Shown here piece by piece: positions 27,320 to 36,329 of a stretch of DNA of 64,000 bases (position 1 is its first letter; each line of letters starts with the position of its first letter). A model generated the notes under the pieces. The model was not told the DNA's origin. It ran no database searches and worked only from the letters and a program-made list of their open reading frames with translations. The DNA is taken from contig CANNFX010000002.1 in the NCBI GenBank assembly GCA_947504025.1, positions 558,001 through 622,000 of the forward strand, written 5' to 3'. Source of the DNA: an uncultured Sphingomonadaceae bacterium (GTDB lineage: Bacteria; Pseudomonadota; Alphaproteobacteria; Sphingomonadales; Sphingomonadaceae). The position numbers and the translations under genes were made by a program.

Positions 27320-28753
27320 ATGCCAAGCAACGGATATAAATACGACACACAGCTCGTTTATGACAAACCGCTGCTAATCAAAAATTTCAATAAATTCATC
27401 CGGAATATCCGTGACACCCGATACTCAGGCCCAGACAAAACGATAGATGACCTGTTTTATGAGTTTTATCCAATCTGGCAACAGTTTGGATCGAACACGA
27501 ACAGTGCTTTGAAGGCTGCTATTGAGGCAAGAAAGCAAGCGGGTTTTGTCAACAAGGCAATAGAACCTATCCGGGTAAGGGGAGGCGATAAGGACTCACC
27601 TGGTGGTTCTCAGAACATAGAATGGTTTTTGACATGGCTGCATGCTTACCATGAGGACAAAGCCCGGGAATGGTTCAACATTGTTCACGATCATTATCGC
27701 GCTGAAGGTGACATTGAGCCTGTTTCTGATTTCAAGTTTCAGCCATTCGAAGGCGATCCACCAGCTTTTGAAAATACCGACCTCGCCAAAAAATGGGATT
27801 TAGTGCCAAAGGAAGAATCGAAGCTAGCCGAAGTCGTTTCAACGGTTAAGGTCGCCTTCACGACGCGAGACAAGGTTTTCCTAGCCCTCATTCTGCTACT
27901 GGCAACCTCTACAGCACTGTTTTGGTATCGAGATGCCCGCACCAAGGAGCAATATGCCTTGGCTGCCGAGGAGCCTCGCTTCAACGTGCTCTATCTTGAT
28001 GTCGACCATCTAGGCCGTGACCAATTCGACAGGATCAGAAACGGTGAGGAAAGCGCGCCAAACGGTAACGAACTCTATGCGCAGATGTTTGGCCTACCTG
28101 TGGTGGATTTCGGGTTGCACGAGAATCTCAGAAACGAGCTGTTCGAGAATTACAGTCAGGTCAGGAGCGACTTTGAAGAGCGTGAGGGCATTTGCCTCAT
28201 AAATGACCGCCCAAGCGCCGAAGTGACCCGCACCAACACGCTGTTTCTTGTTATCCAAAGCATTGGCGGCAGCGCGGCATATGATGTCACGCTCAACATG
28301 GAGAAGGTATCACTAGAAGGCCGAGCACTTATTGATGGCAATTCCAGCCTTTATCCTGCCTTCAATCATGCAAATAATCGGCACGGTTTTATCATGCCGA
28401 GAAGAGTCACAAATCTAGGCAACGAGCGCGATACAGCGAATGAAACTGCTACGGAGACGATGAAGATTTCTCTTGGCGACTTGTTGAGCGCCGATGGTCG
28501 TTTGGTGGAACTTGAAGCCTATTCGGATATGAGCGCGAGGCATTCCACTTACGGTAGAATTTTGCCCTGCGAGTCAGAACAGAGCGCACCGGCTTACGCT
28601 CACAACCGCGAGATAAAGGTCAGCGTGCCGACCGAATATGTACCTGTCTCGCTCACTTACAGAACTGTTCTTGGCGAGGAAGTGACGCAACCCATTAGAA
28701 AGCCAAATGAGATGGGAGTTTTGCTCCATCGTGGAATCATCATTCACGGCTGA
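27320..28753 (+). CDS. Large single-pass membrane protein, unknown function
   Basis: A 477-residue protein. A charged cytoplasmic domain (about 1-190) is followed by one membrane helix (about 191-208, VFLALILLLATSTALFW) and a C-terminal domain of about 265 residues outside the cytoplasm with a CLINDR and a single late ILPCES cysteine. No enzymatic motif was recognised. Lower GC-style codon use compared with the chromosomal genes marks it as acquired cargo. It could be a phage-exclusion protein, but that is speculation. Confidence 0.7.
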   Translation: MPSNGYKYDTQLVYDKPLLIKNFNKFIRNIRDTRYSGPDKTIDDLFYEFYPIWQQFGSNTNSALKAAIEARKQAGFVNKAIEPIRVRGGDKDSPGGSQNIEWFLTWLHAYHEDKAREWFNIVHDHYRAEGDIEPVSDFKFQPFEGDPPAFENTDLAKKWDLVPKEESKLAEVVSTVKVAFTTRDKVFLALILLLATSTALFWYRDARTKEQYALAAEEPRFNVLYLDVDHLGRDQFDRIRNGEESAPNGNELYAQMFGLPVVDFGLHENLRNELFENYSQVRSDFEEREGICLINDRPSAEVTRTNTLFLVIQSIGGSAAYDVTLNMEKVSLEGRALIDGNSSLYPAFNHANNRHGFIMPRRVTNLGNERDTANETATETMKISLGDLLSADGRLVELEAYSDMSARHSTYGRILPCESEQSAPAYAHNREIKVSVPTEYVPVSLTYRTVLGEEVTQPIRKPNEMGVLLHRGIIIHG

Positions 28754-28886
28754 TCGTCCGATATTCCCGGCATGTTGATCCCCCGGTTAGCATGCACAAG
28801 GCCCATAGTGGTCAACCTTCGCGCATCTCGACCTCGACGGCTGAATTACGTCAACCATTGCCCCCATTCGACTTGGCTATGCGGTC

Positions 28887-28932
28887 AAGCCCCGGCCCGC
28901 ACCACTCACTGACGTGAGCCGTGTAGGGGCTT
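28887..28932 (+). ncRNA. Two-stem leader element, copy 1 of 3
   Basis: The outer stem is AAGCCCC (28887-28893) with GGGGCTT (28926-28932). The internal loop has GCCCGCACCA on the 5' side (28895-28904) and CCGTGT on the 3' side (28919-28924). The inner stem is CTCAC/GTGAG with a TGAC loop. The same architecture with different stem sequences occurs at 42282 and 54087. It ends 80 bases before the start at 29013, and the leader also carries the shared AACGAAAGGAG ribosome-binding block. Confidence 0.7.
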
Positions 28933-29012
28933 TGCCCGCGCAAGATCGCTGTGGGCCGCAGGTCTCCATCAGCCGCGCGATGGTCGCGTGGCAAAACGAA
29001 AGGAGACCAATC

Positions 29013-29390
29013 ATGGGACTAGATATGTATGCCTATACGGCACCAGCTAACAGCATCGACAAGGATGTCGATTTCGAGAAAGGCGAATTGCCCGAACTCA
29101 GCGAAATCCACTACTGGCGAAAGCATCCGAACCTGCACGGATGGATGGCTGAACTTTACGTCAAGAAGGGCGGAACCGCCGAGACGTTCAACTGCACGCC
29201 TGTCAGGCTTACAGCCTCCGATCTCGACGAATTGGAGAATGCTATCAAAGGCGGTGAATTGCCGCCTACGAGCGGTTTTTTCTTCGGAGAATCAATTGGC
29301 GACGAAACCAAGGATGATCTCGAATTCATCGCCAAGGCGCGCGTAGCCATCGAAGCTGGCGATGCAGTGCTCTACGATAGCTGGTGGTAG
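29013..29390 (+). CDS. Small conserved mobile-element protein (starts MGLDMYAY)
   Basis: A 125-residue acidic protein with the MGLDMYAY start and the SEIHYWRKHPNLHGWM block. This type is widespread in phage and mobile elements and is sometimes misannotated as an enzyme (from general familiarity). No catalytic motif is evident. The ATG at 29013 has a strong AAAGGAG box. It follows copy 1 of the two-stem leader element, as ardA follows copy 3, so it may likewise act early in transfer or in counter-defence. Confidence 0.72.
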   Translation: MGLDMYAYTAPANSIDKDVDFEKGELPELSEIHYWRKHPNLHGWMAELYVKKGGTAETFNCTPVRLTASDLDELENAIKGGELPPTSGFFFGESIGDETKDDLEFIAKARVAIEAGDAVLYDSWW

Positions 29391-29434
29391 CCAGCATGAG
29401 CGAGGCGACCGCATTGTCGCCTCGCTTTCCGCAC

Positions 29435-30508
29435 TTATGAAGTGCGCCGACCTGGCCTTGGAGCCATAATCATTAAGCCGAGCAAGATCCCGCCAAGCGG
29501 GATAAGCTCGATGAAGATGCCAATCGCAATCGCGCCCATTGTCGCTTGCGGATAGAGACCGAGATACATGACGTTGGAGTGAGCACTGACTGTCGGCAGA
29601 GGCTCTTGCTTAAGTGCTGCGATGTCATCCAATCCCTCGGTCAGCGTTTCAGCCATTCCCTCGAAATTGTTGACAATGGCAGCAGCTCCGCTTGCTGGCA
29701 GGCCAGCGGCATACCAGTCGCGGCGCATGGCGTCGGCAACGGATTGCATCGCTTCGACTTGAAGCGCGTCGTTTGCCGAACGTGCAAGGCGCGCAAATTC
29801 ATCGCCTTGCTTGCGCACTTCGACGAGCTTTGCATGGCGCTCCATGTCGCTGTCGATGATGCGGCGCGTATCAAGCAGCAAACTATCCATGCGTGCAAAC
29901 AGACGGGAGAGACGAGCGCGAGAGCCGAAGATGGCCTGCCTCGCGTTCTCGCAAGCGTCACCAATATTGGCGAGGGTTGTGGCTACACGCCCAACATCGC
30001 CACCTTCGCGGCTGAAAGCGCCCGTTGAAGCTTCTTGCGAGCTCATGCGGTTCGCCGTCGCGCTGCATTCGCTAAGTGCCGCTAGTCGATTGTTAATCGA
30101 GGCGGCGGCGCGGCGGCGATCCTCGGTTACTTCTTTCATGGCATCGAGCGAGGCTTCCATATGGGCACGTTCACCCGATGGTGCTGCAAGAGTTGATGCT
30201 GCGGCAACCGCGAGGATGGATGCTAGCGCCAGATAGGCGGCAACAAAGATAGCCGTTGCAGGCGTTCTCTTGGATGGCGGTAGAGTGGGGATGTGCCTGA
30301 GCGCGATATAGGAGCCGTAGGTCAGGCCTGCGGCAATCGCGACCATAGACAATATCGTCTTCAGCCAAGCGCCTGCATCCATCTGTCCTGAAGGAGCTAC
30401 TAGTTCTGAAATCCAGACCCCGGCGAATACACCAGAGATTGCGTGAAGAACCATGTTCATCGCCAAAAGGCCACGAACGGTTGCGGGTAGTTTTGCGGGC
30501 TGTGCCAT
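29435..30508 (-). CDS. Multi-pass membrane protein with central coiled coil, unknown function
   Basis: A 357-residue protein with three N-terminal membrane helices (about 14-34, 45-66, 85-107), a long helical central region rich in alanine, arginine and glutamate (about 115-300), and a last hydrophobic segment near the C-terminus (about 322-348). This layout resembles membrane-anchored sensors or channel-like proteins of mobile elements, but no family is recognised. It is transcribed towards the MGLDMYAY gene. Confidence 0.65.
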   Translation of the reverse strand: MAQPAKLPATVRGLLAMNMVLHAISGVFAGVWISELVAPSGQMDAGAWLKTILSMVAIAAGLTYGSYIALRHIPTLPPSKRTPATAIFVAAYLALASILAVAAASTLAAPSGERAHMEASLDAMKEVTEDRRRAAASINNRLAALSECSATANRMSSQEASTGAFSREGGDVGRVATTLANIGDACENARQAIFGSRARLSRLFARMDSLLLDTRRIIDSDMERHAKLVEVRKQGDEFARLARSANDALQVEAMQSVADAMRRDWYAAGLPASGAAAIVNNFEGMAETLTEGLDDIAALKQEPLPTVSAHSNVMYLGLYPQATMGAIAIGIFIELIPLGGILLGLMIMAPRPGRRTS

Positions 30509-31061
30509 AATTGCCCTCCTTTCAAGCGAAGGGTTGGCAGCATTGCCCTCATTGTTTGGGAGAAAGCCGCATCTTTGGTGGGCGACTGCTGGACTTTGGA
30601 GAAGCAGGTTGGTTTTGCGTTATTTTCGGCGTTAGCACTGACCGCAAGATGTGCGTTTGTATTACAAAACCGTGCCCAAGGGACGGTTTCAACAAACGCC
30701 TATCTTGGCAAGGGGAACCCGCTGCGCGTTCCCCGTTGCATCCCCTCCGGCTGTCCGGTGCCTTGTATGACCCATTCCGCAAACCCACGAGGAATAACTG
30801 TCGTATTCGGATCGTGGCTTTCAGCGTCAGGGCCCGTCAGGCACCGGAGGCAACGTGTGGCCGTTGCATCGCCAGCCAGGAGAGCCTCCGTGCTCCCCCA
30901 AGCGCCCCCAAGGCCAATGGGCGCATTCGCCGCCCCTCTGGACACCCTCGACCAACCGTCCGCCGTTTGGATGCCGCCACGCTATCGTGCGTGAACCCGA
31001 CCAAAGGGGCTTGATGCAGCCCCTCATGGACTCCCCGCAGGGGTTCATTTCCCCATTTATC
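30509..31061. other. Gene-poor stretch with several hairpins
   Basis: No convincing gene: the long frames on both strands have atypical, proline- and arginine-heavy translations. Hairpins include AAACCGT/ACGGTTT (30667-30689), GGGGAAC/GTTCCCC (30712-30734), and GGGGCT/AGCCCC (31006-31023). Such a cluster could include an origin of transfer or leader RNAs. I cannot identify a nick site. Confidence 0.4.
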
Positions 31062-31147
31062 GTAAGATATACCTTTCGCAAATCATCTACAGAAGTAAGG
31101 TATGTCTTACTAGTAGGATTGACAAAGTAAGATATATCTGTCATTCT
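31062..31147 (+). promoter_or_regulatory. Promoter and repeated operator sites of the mobile-mystery A/B operon
   Basis: Three related sites are visible: GTAAGATATAC (31062-31072), the palindromic GTAAGGTATGTCTTAC (31095-31110) and GTAAGATATATC (31127-31138). A TTGACA -35 box (31119-31124) lies between the second and third; the -10 is probably near 31142. This arrangement suggests autorepression by the HTH protein encoded just downstream. Confidence 0.65.
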
Positions 31148-31166
31148 TGTGCGTAAGGATGGGAAA

Positions 31167-31631
31167 ATGAACACTGACCAGACACGCTTGGCTCGCAAAA
31201 ATCTCGACCGCCGATTGAGCAAACTCGATCGCGAGGCAGTCGCTTGGCCGCCTTTTGGATGGATACGCGCGATCCGCGAAGCTTTGGGTATGACTCCAAC
31301 CCAGCTTGCAAAACGCATGAGCGTTGCACGTCCGCGCATCCATGAACTTGAAAAGGCGGAAAAGACAGGCGCGACGACCATCAAATCTTTGCGCCAAGCA
31401 GCAGAGGCGATGGATTGCACTTTGGTCTACGCCTTCGTGCCCAATGGATCGCTTGATAACATCGTGCAGAAACGTGCGCAGCGAAAGGCTGATGAACAGC
31501 TTACACGTCTTGAACATACCATGCGCCTTGAGAACCAAACGCCCGAAAAATCTGACCTTGCCGATGAGCGGGCGCGCTTGCGGGCCGACATTCTTGACGG
31601 AAGTTCGCGCAAGCTGTGGGACGACGCATGA
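31167..31631 (+). CDS. Mobile mystery protein A: HTH antitoxin-like regulator
   Basis: A 154-residue protein with an Xre-type helix-turn-helix (about residues 37-75: MTPTQLAKRMSVARPRIHEL) and a basic, helical C-terminus. It pairs with the Fic-domain protein that follows, overlapping it by ATGA. This two-gene unit is known as mobile mystery proteins A and B and behaves like a toxin-antitoxin type module. The ATG at 31167 has an AAGGATGGG box; an upstream GTG is less likely. Repeated sites in the promoter fit autoregulation. Confidence 0.85.
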   Translation: MNTDQTRLARKNLDRRLSKLDREAVAWPPFGWIRAIREALGMTPTQLAKRMSVARPRIHELEKAEKTGATTIKSLRQAAEAMDCTLVYAFVPNGSLDNIVQKRAQRKADEQLTRLEHTMRLENQTPEKSDLADERARLRADILDGSSRKLWDDA

Positions 31632-32218
31632 GTGATGATCTATTCGCCGAAGATGATGACGCCAATACCCCGCTTGAGGCGGAGGAGCGCGAGGCACTCA
31701 TTCCATCCTACATCACACTAAGGCGTGAGCTAAACGAGGCGGAACAACTCAACATCGCCAGTGCCATGAAATGGCTGTCATCGCAGCGCGGAGACATTCT
31801 CGAAGAGAAGTATCTGCGACGGTTGCACAAAGAGATGTTCGGTCAGGTCTGGAAATGGGCAGGCAACTATCGCACCACGCCGCGCAATATCGGCGTGGAA
31901 GCCTACCGCATCGGTATGGACGTTGTGCAGGCAATTGATGACGCGCGCTATTGGGTGGAGAACGAAACCTACTCGCCAGACGAAATAGCGATACGTTTCT
32001 CGCACCGCTTGGTAGCGATCCATCCATTCCCCAACGGCAACGGGCGCTTCTCGCGTCTTGTCGGCGATCTGCTTGCGCAGAAGCTCGGCGAAGCACCGTT
32101 CACATGGGGACGCGCCAGTCTGATCGATCCGAATGAGACACGGCAGACTTATGTCGCAGCGCTCAAAGCCGCCGACAATCACGATTATGACGCGCTGATT
32201 GCGTTTGCCCGCTCCTGA
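31628..32218 (+). CDS. Mobile mystery protein B: Fic-domain AMPylase-like protein
   Basis: A 196-residue Fic protein. The active-site motif HPFPNGNGR is intact at residues 132-140, so nucleotidyl transfer to a target hydroxyl is possible. The upstream helix (KEMFGQVWKWAGNYR) is typical of Fic folds. It is translationally coupled to the HTH protein. It is probably a toxin or effector kept in check by its partner; the target is unknown. Confidence 0.88.
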   Translation: MSDDLFAEDDDANTPLEAEEREALIPSYITLRRELNEAEQLNIASAMKWLSSQRGDILEEKYLRRLHKEMFGQVWKWAGNYRTTPRNIGVEAYRIGMDVVQAIDDARYWVENETYSPDEIAIRFSHRLVAIHPFPNGNGRFSRLVGDLLAQKLGEAPFTWGRASLIDPNETRQTYVAALKAADNHDYDALIAFARS

Positions 32219-32283
32219 TTTTCCCGGAAGACCTTTTTGAGCTCATTAGCAGTTGCGATCACTCGCAATCACAGGAGCAAAAA

Positions 32284-32646
32284 ATGAAACGTGACCCGCA
32301 AGGCAATTGGCGCAGCATCAGGATCATTCGTCGCAGGGGATTATATCAGGGGCGTGTTACCGTTCAGATCGAAATGCCAGCAAACGATTGGGCGTGGATT
32401 GAGGAGCTGGAAGACCGCCTGATGATCCCCGACCATGACTTGCTCTATATGGGCTTCTTTCAGGGCATGGAGCGCGTGGGTTGGAAGAACCCAGACCATG
32501 TGACAACACCATCCGAGCCGCCACCTCGTACCCACGCGCTGCGCAACAATGCGCCGACCGCCGAAGAGATTGAGGCACCTGCGAACGTCATCCCGTTTCC
32601 GAAGCGAAACGATCCCAGCGAATTTGATGACGATATTCCGTTTTAA
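32284..32646 (+). CDS. Small protein with an SSB-type acidic C-terminal tail
   Basis: A 120-residue protein. The N-terminal 75 residues are basic then mixed, with no OB-fold that I can recognise. A proline-rich linker follows, and the chain ends SEFDDDIPF. This end is nearly identical to the C-terminal tip of single-stranded DNA-binding protein (DFDDDIPF), which docks many repair and replication enzymes. The ATG has a CAGGAG box. It lies between the Fic pair and the CBASS operon. An SSB-tail mimic is the best reading. Confidence 0.72.
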   Translation: MKRDPQGNWRSIRIIRRRGLYQGRVTVQIEMPANDWAWIEELEDRLMIPDHDLLYMGFFQGMERVGWKNPDHVTTPSEPPPRTHALRNNAPTAEEIEAPANVIPFPKRNDPSEFDDDIPF

Positions 32647-32682
32647 GAACGGTGCGGTTTCAGAATTTGCGCCGCGTCGGCT

Positions 32683-33384
32683 TCACTTTCTCGTGAGAGT
32701 TATCTTGCCTGCGGTATTGATGGCCCGCCGCCATTGCCGAGCCGTCCAAAATGTTCCCTCCAAGGTATCATCCTTGAGTTGATATGTCAGACAAGCTGCT
32801 GCGCTAAATACCGGATCATCGGCTTGATTATCCGTATCATTCGTTTGATCGTAAAAATAGCAAAGCGACGAAGGAGTGTTCTCCGTCTTTTTCCTGGGCA
32901 TCACGATGTAGGTGTTGGATTCCTTGATCGGGCTATTCGCGGCTGGATTGGTGACAGTCATCTTGATTGACCACCATGATTGCTCGATCTCGGCCTTCAA
33001 TGTCATCGGCTTCAATGGCGCAAGGTCATCTGATGCGCATGTGCGTGGGTCGAAGGATTTGCGCCGATCACCTGCCGCATCCAGTAATTGCTCTTGCCTG
33101 GACCAGTTACTTTCAAGCAGCATCTCCCATTCGCCGTTCAAGTCAGGAAACACCTTATCGTTCAGGTCGGGCAGAAACGGGATGGCTTTTGAGCGTGCCC
33201 AAACCCATCGCCAAATGGGATTGAACGTCAGGCCAAGCAAAAGAATCCAAACAAAGCCCGGTATGGCGAGGATTCTTATCTCAATTCCGAAAGCCTCGGT
33301 AGCGAGTTCGATAGCCAGAAAAACGCCTACAGCCAGCAAGGCAATAAGGTAGGCAAACGACTTGGCAGGAAAGATTCTGTACAT
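32683..33384 (-). CDS. cap15: CBASS effector, Cap15-like (2TM plus beta-barrel)
   Basis: A 233-residue membrane protein. Two N-terminal membrane helices (about 9-28 and 36-55) are followed by a strand-rich domain that opens with FPDLNGEWEMLL. This matches the SMODS-associated 2TM/beta-strand effectors, of which Cap15 oligomerises in the inner membrane on binding a cyclic nucleotide and kills the infected cell. The ATG at 33384 (MYRIFPAK) has a GGGAGG box; a longer frame starting at 33453 is less likely. It is divergent from the CD-NTase, 78 bases between starts, instead of being in the same operon. Confidence 0.8.
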   Translation of the reverse strand: MYRIFPAKSFAYLIALLAVGVFLAIELATEAFGIEIRILAIPGFVWILLLGLTFNPIWRWVWARSKAIPFLPDLNDKVFPDLNGEWEMLLESNWSRQEQLLDAAGDRRKSFDPRTCASDDLAPLKPMTLKAEIEQSWWSIKMTVTNPAANSPIKESNTYIVMPRKKTENTPSSLCYFYDQTNDTDNQADDPVFSAAACLTYQLKDDTLEGTFWTARQWRRAINTAGKITLTRK

Positions 33385-33462
33385 AATATGTTCGCCTCCC
33401 TTGAAATTGGTTAATGATGCACCATTATTGTTGGAAACGCACGATTTTTTCAAGGTTTAGCC

Positions 33463-34653
33463 ATGACGCTTGTCAATGCACACCCATTATTCGTTGGATT
33501 GCGCAACAATCCGAGTTATTTGGCCAGTCTCGACATCGAGGATGACGAGCACCAGAAGCTGATGAATGCCCGCACGACTATCCGTGGGGCGCTCAGGGAT
33601 GCGGCGTGGATGCTCGAACAACAGACCCGTTTCTGGCGTCAAAAATACCTGATCGAGGCCAGCAACAAGGTGCGTGATGACGTTTCAGTCAAATTCCTGA
33701 CGCAAGGTAGTTTCGCCTACAAAACCTTGAACGCACCAGCCAAGCCGAGAATTCAGGAAATCGATCTTGATGACGGCATGTACGTGCCAGTTCGCTTTCT
33801 GGAAGACAGCCATCCTGCTCTTGCCGCCGATGGACTTTTCACTTTTGTTGAAGAGACCTTGAAACCCGTTTGCGCCGCAAATGGCTGGGAGCTTGATACC
33901 AGCAAGAACACCTGTGCGCGTGTCCGTTTGTGGGCAGGTGCGCACGTGGATATCCCTATTTACTCAGTCCCGGAAAGCCAGTTCCATTTGATGAAGAACG
34001 CCATCGAAGAGTCTGCCATGAGCTCGCAGATTTTGGCGTTCGACAGTATTCCGCGCACCGCTGCTATTCCAAGCGATTTGGTTATGCTGGCACAGCGTAA
34101 TGGTGAATGGGTTCAATCAGACCCAAAGCAACTGCACGATTGGGTCAATAGCCGCTCGGATCGCTACGGCCCGATCTTCCGTCGGCTTTGCCGGTTTTTC
34201 AAAGGGTGGCGTGACCACACTTGGGAGAATTCGCCGCTATCTTCGATTTGCCTTATGTGCGCTATCGACCAGGCACTCATTAAGCTCGGCGGAAACCCCG
34301 ACCAGGACCGGGATGACAAACAGATCATGGATGTCGCCAGTATGTTGCCTGATATTTTCAAGGGCAAAATTCAGAATCCCGTCGTCCAGACAAGTTGTCT
34401 GAACGCATGGAACGACAATGACCGTCAGATGATCGTGAATGAGACTGAGAGCCTCGCTGCCGAGATGGAGTCTGCGCTGGAAAGAACGGGCAACGCTGAC
34501 ATTGTGATTGACCGTCTGCGCAATAGCTTTGGTAGACGTATTCCCAATCGCCCTGATGTTATCAGGATCGAGGGTAAAGCAGCGGCGACCGCACGTGCAG
34601 CGCCTTCGGTGGTGGTTCCTACGCCAGAGGTCATCAGTTCTGATTCCGGTTGA
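33463..34653 (+). CDS. cdn: CBASS cyclic-oligonucleotide synthase (CD-NTase)
   Basis: A 396-residue nucleotidyltransferase that senses phage infection and makes a cyclic nucleotide signal. It has the GS motif (G82-S83 in QGSFAYKT), the catalytic pair D101/D103 in EIDLDDG and the third aspartate D163 in HVDIPIY. The C-terminus ends in SSDSG; a terminal glycine fits conjugation by Cap2. The clade and nucleotide product cannot be assigned by eye. It overlaps cap2 by four bases. A divergent promoter region is shared with the effector. Confidence 0.9.
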   Translation: MTLVNAHPLFVGLRNNPSYLASLDIEDDEHQKLMNARTTIRGALRDAAWMLEQQTRFWRQKYLIEASNKVRDDVSVKFLTQGSFAYKTLNAPAKPRIQEIDLDDGMYVPVRFLEDSHPALAADGLFTFVEETLKPVCAANGWELDTSKNTCARVRLWAGAHVDIPIYSVPESQFHLMKNAIEESAMSSQILAFDSIPRTAAIPSDLVMLAQRNGEWVQSDPKQLHDWVNSRSDRYGPIFRRLCRFFKGWRDHTWENSPLSSICLMCAIDQALIKLGGNPDQDRDDKQIMDVASMLPDIFKGKIQNPVVQTSCLNAWNDNDRQMIVNETESLAAEMESALERTGNADIVIDRLRNSFGRRIPNRPDVIRIEGKAAATARAAPSVVVPTPEVISSDSG

Positions 34654-36329
34654 TGGACAGGCAAGCGGCTTGGGCTGAAATCAACGCGACGTTGCTGGCT
34701 AAGGGCTTCGAAGAGAAGCAAGGCTCCAGTCCTGAATACCACGGTCAACTCAACATTCACGGCTCACCCGTCGATGTTTCGTTAGCGATTCCCGACCTCA
34801 CTTTCATGGAATTGCCGGTCATCAGGTTGCTTGACCGATCTCAGCTCGCACCCGGTGTCCTCGGTCATGTCTTTCACAATCTCGATGTCGATTCCGGCAT
34901 TTGTTATGCGTCGGGCGTAGGATTGCCGCTTGATCTCCATTCTCCTGGCGGGTCGATTTTACGCGTGATGGAACAAGCGAAAAAGGCGCTGGAGGTCAAC
35001 TACGCCGGACGCGGTGTTGCTGAGGTTACGGCAGAATATCAGGACTACTGGCGCGATAGTCGCGAACCGTTTCGCATCCTCGCAACCCGCAAAGAGGGCG
35101 GCACTCATTTCACGTCACTTGGATATAATTATTTTATTCCCGAAGTCGGCAGACCGTTCTTCGCATTATGCGGCGACGCTGATCTCTATGCCCATAAGAG
35201 TGAAAAGTATCGCACGGCACTTCTCGTACAGACGGATCAGGATATTGGCCCCGTAGACGGATGCAAAGTGCCTGCTGACCTTACACAGCTTGAGACTTGG
35301 TTTAAGGGGCAGGCTGCCTTCTCGAATGACGATTGGTCAAAGGTTGAAACCGCGCTCTTCGCGCAAGGGTTCGTCGCTATCTCAGCGCCTAATTGCATTC
35401 TGGGAGTAAGGCTCCAATTCCCCTCCGACATTAAGATCGGGCTTCGCCAAGGGACAATTCGCAAGGACAAAGTGCCGCGCATTCTGGCGTCCAGACGCAA
35501 CAAAATCGGACTGCTTCGATATGGCGGGTATTGGACCGATTTGCAGTCGGTCGCTCAACGCAATCTGACGGGCATGAAAACACTTTCAGGCATCTCAATC
35601 GCAATGGTCGGTTGCGGCACAATCGGGAGCCATCTCGCCAAATTTCTCGTGCAAAGCGGAGCGGGCAGTAACGCCCCGCTCACGCTGATCGACCGGCAAT
35701 TGCTAGCTTCTGGCAATATCGGCCGACATTATCTTGGTTCTTCTCGGATAGGAGAGTCCAAGGCATCTGCGCTAAAAGATGAGATGAAAAGATTCCATCC
35801 GCAAGCAGATGTCCACAGCCGGATTGGTGATGCAACAGATGTCTGGGAAGAAATCAAGGCTGCCGACCTCATCATTGACGCAACCGGCGAGTGGAACACA
35901 CAATACGCTCTCAATGAGCGCTTCATGGCAGACGGGATCAACGCAACAGCCATCCTCCATTCTTGGGTTAGCGGTAATGGTGCTGCTGCACGAAGTTTTT
36001 TGAATTTACGGAACGATGAATTCTGTTTCCGATGCTTGCGGCCAATCATGAAAGACCAGCATAGGTTTCCCGCCCTCAAACCGAACGTCGAGGCAAATAT
36101 TGCGGAGGCGACATGCGGTGAGGGCGCATTTTATCCCTATTCCGTTGCGGCCCCTGCAATTGCCGCAGCCTTGGCCTGCGATGTTGTTATTGCTTGGGCA
36201 AACGGGAGGCCTGGGCCACGACTGCGCACGCAAGTTCTCGATCATGATCGCGCAATCCATCGCAAGCCGACCACGCCAAGCCCTCATAAGGATTGCCCTT
36301 CCTGCAAGGCGCGAAGAACCGATGATTGA
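34650..36329 (+). CDS. cap2: CBASS ancillary E1-E2 fusion (Cap2)
   Basis: It primes the CD-NTase by attaching its C-terminus to a cellular target in a ubiquitin-like reaction. The 559-residue product has an N-terminal E2-like domain with the candidate catalytic cysteine C85 in DSGICYASG. A ThiF/E1 adenylation domain follows with the GCGTIG loop at 321-326. The E1 catalytic cysteine is near residue 489 (EATCGEG). Cysteine pairs FCFRC and CPSC probably hold a zinc ion. This defines a type II CBASS. Stop and cap3 start overlap by eight bases. Confidence 0.92.
   Translation: MMDRQAAWAEINATLLAKGFEEKQGSSPEYHGQLNIHGSPVDVSLAIPDLTFMELPVIRLLDRSQLAPGVLGHVFHNLDVDSGICYASGVGLPLDLHSPGGSILRVMEQAKKALEVNYAGRGVAEVTAEYQDYWRDSREPFRILATRKEGGTHFTSLGYNYFIPEVGRPFFALCGDADLYAHKSEKYRTALLVQTDQDIGPVDGCKVPADLTQLETWFKGQAAFSNDDWSKVETALFAQGFVAISAPNCILGVRLQFPSDIKIGLRQGTIRKDKVPRILASRRNKIGLLRYGGYWTDLQSVAQRNLTGMKTLSGISIAMVGCGTIGSHLAKFLVQSGAGSNAPLTLIDRQLLASGNIGRHYLGSSRIGESKASALKDEMKRFHPQADVHSRIGDATDVWEEIKAADLIIDATGEWNTQYALNERFMADGINATAILHSWVSGNGAAARSFLNLRNDEFCFRCLRPIMKDQHRFPALKPNVEANIAEATCGEGAFYPYSVAAPAIAAALACDVVIAWANGRPGPRLRTQVLDHDRAIHRKPTTPSPHKDCPSCKARRTDD

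Noticed and set aside
30511-31420. Long frames on both strands upstream of the mobile-mystery pair
   Set aside because: They overlap each other and the promoter region and lack plausible start signals; the region reads as structured non-coding DNA.
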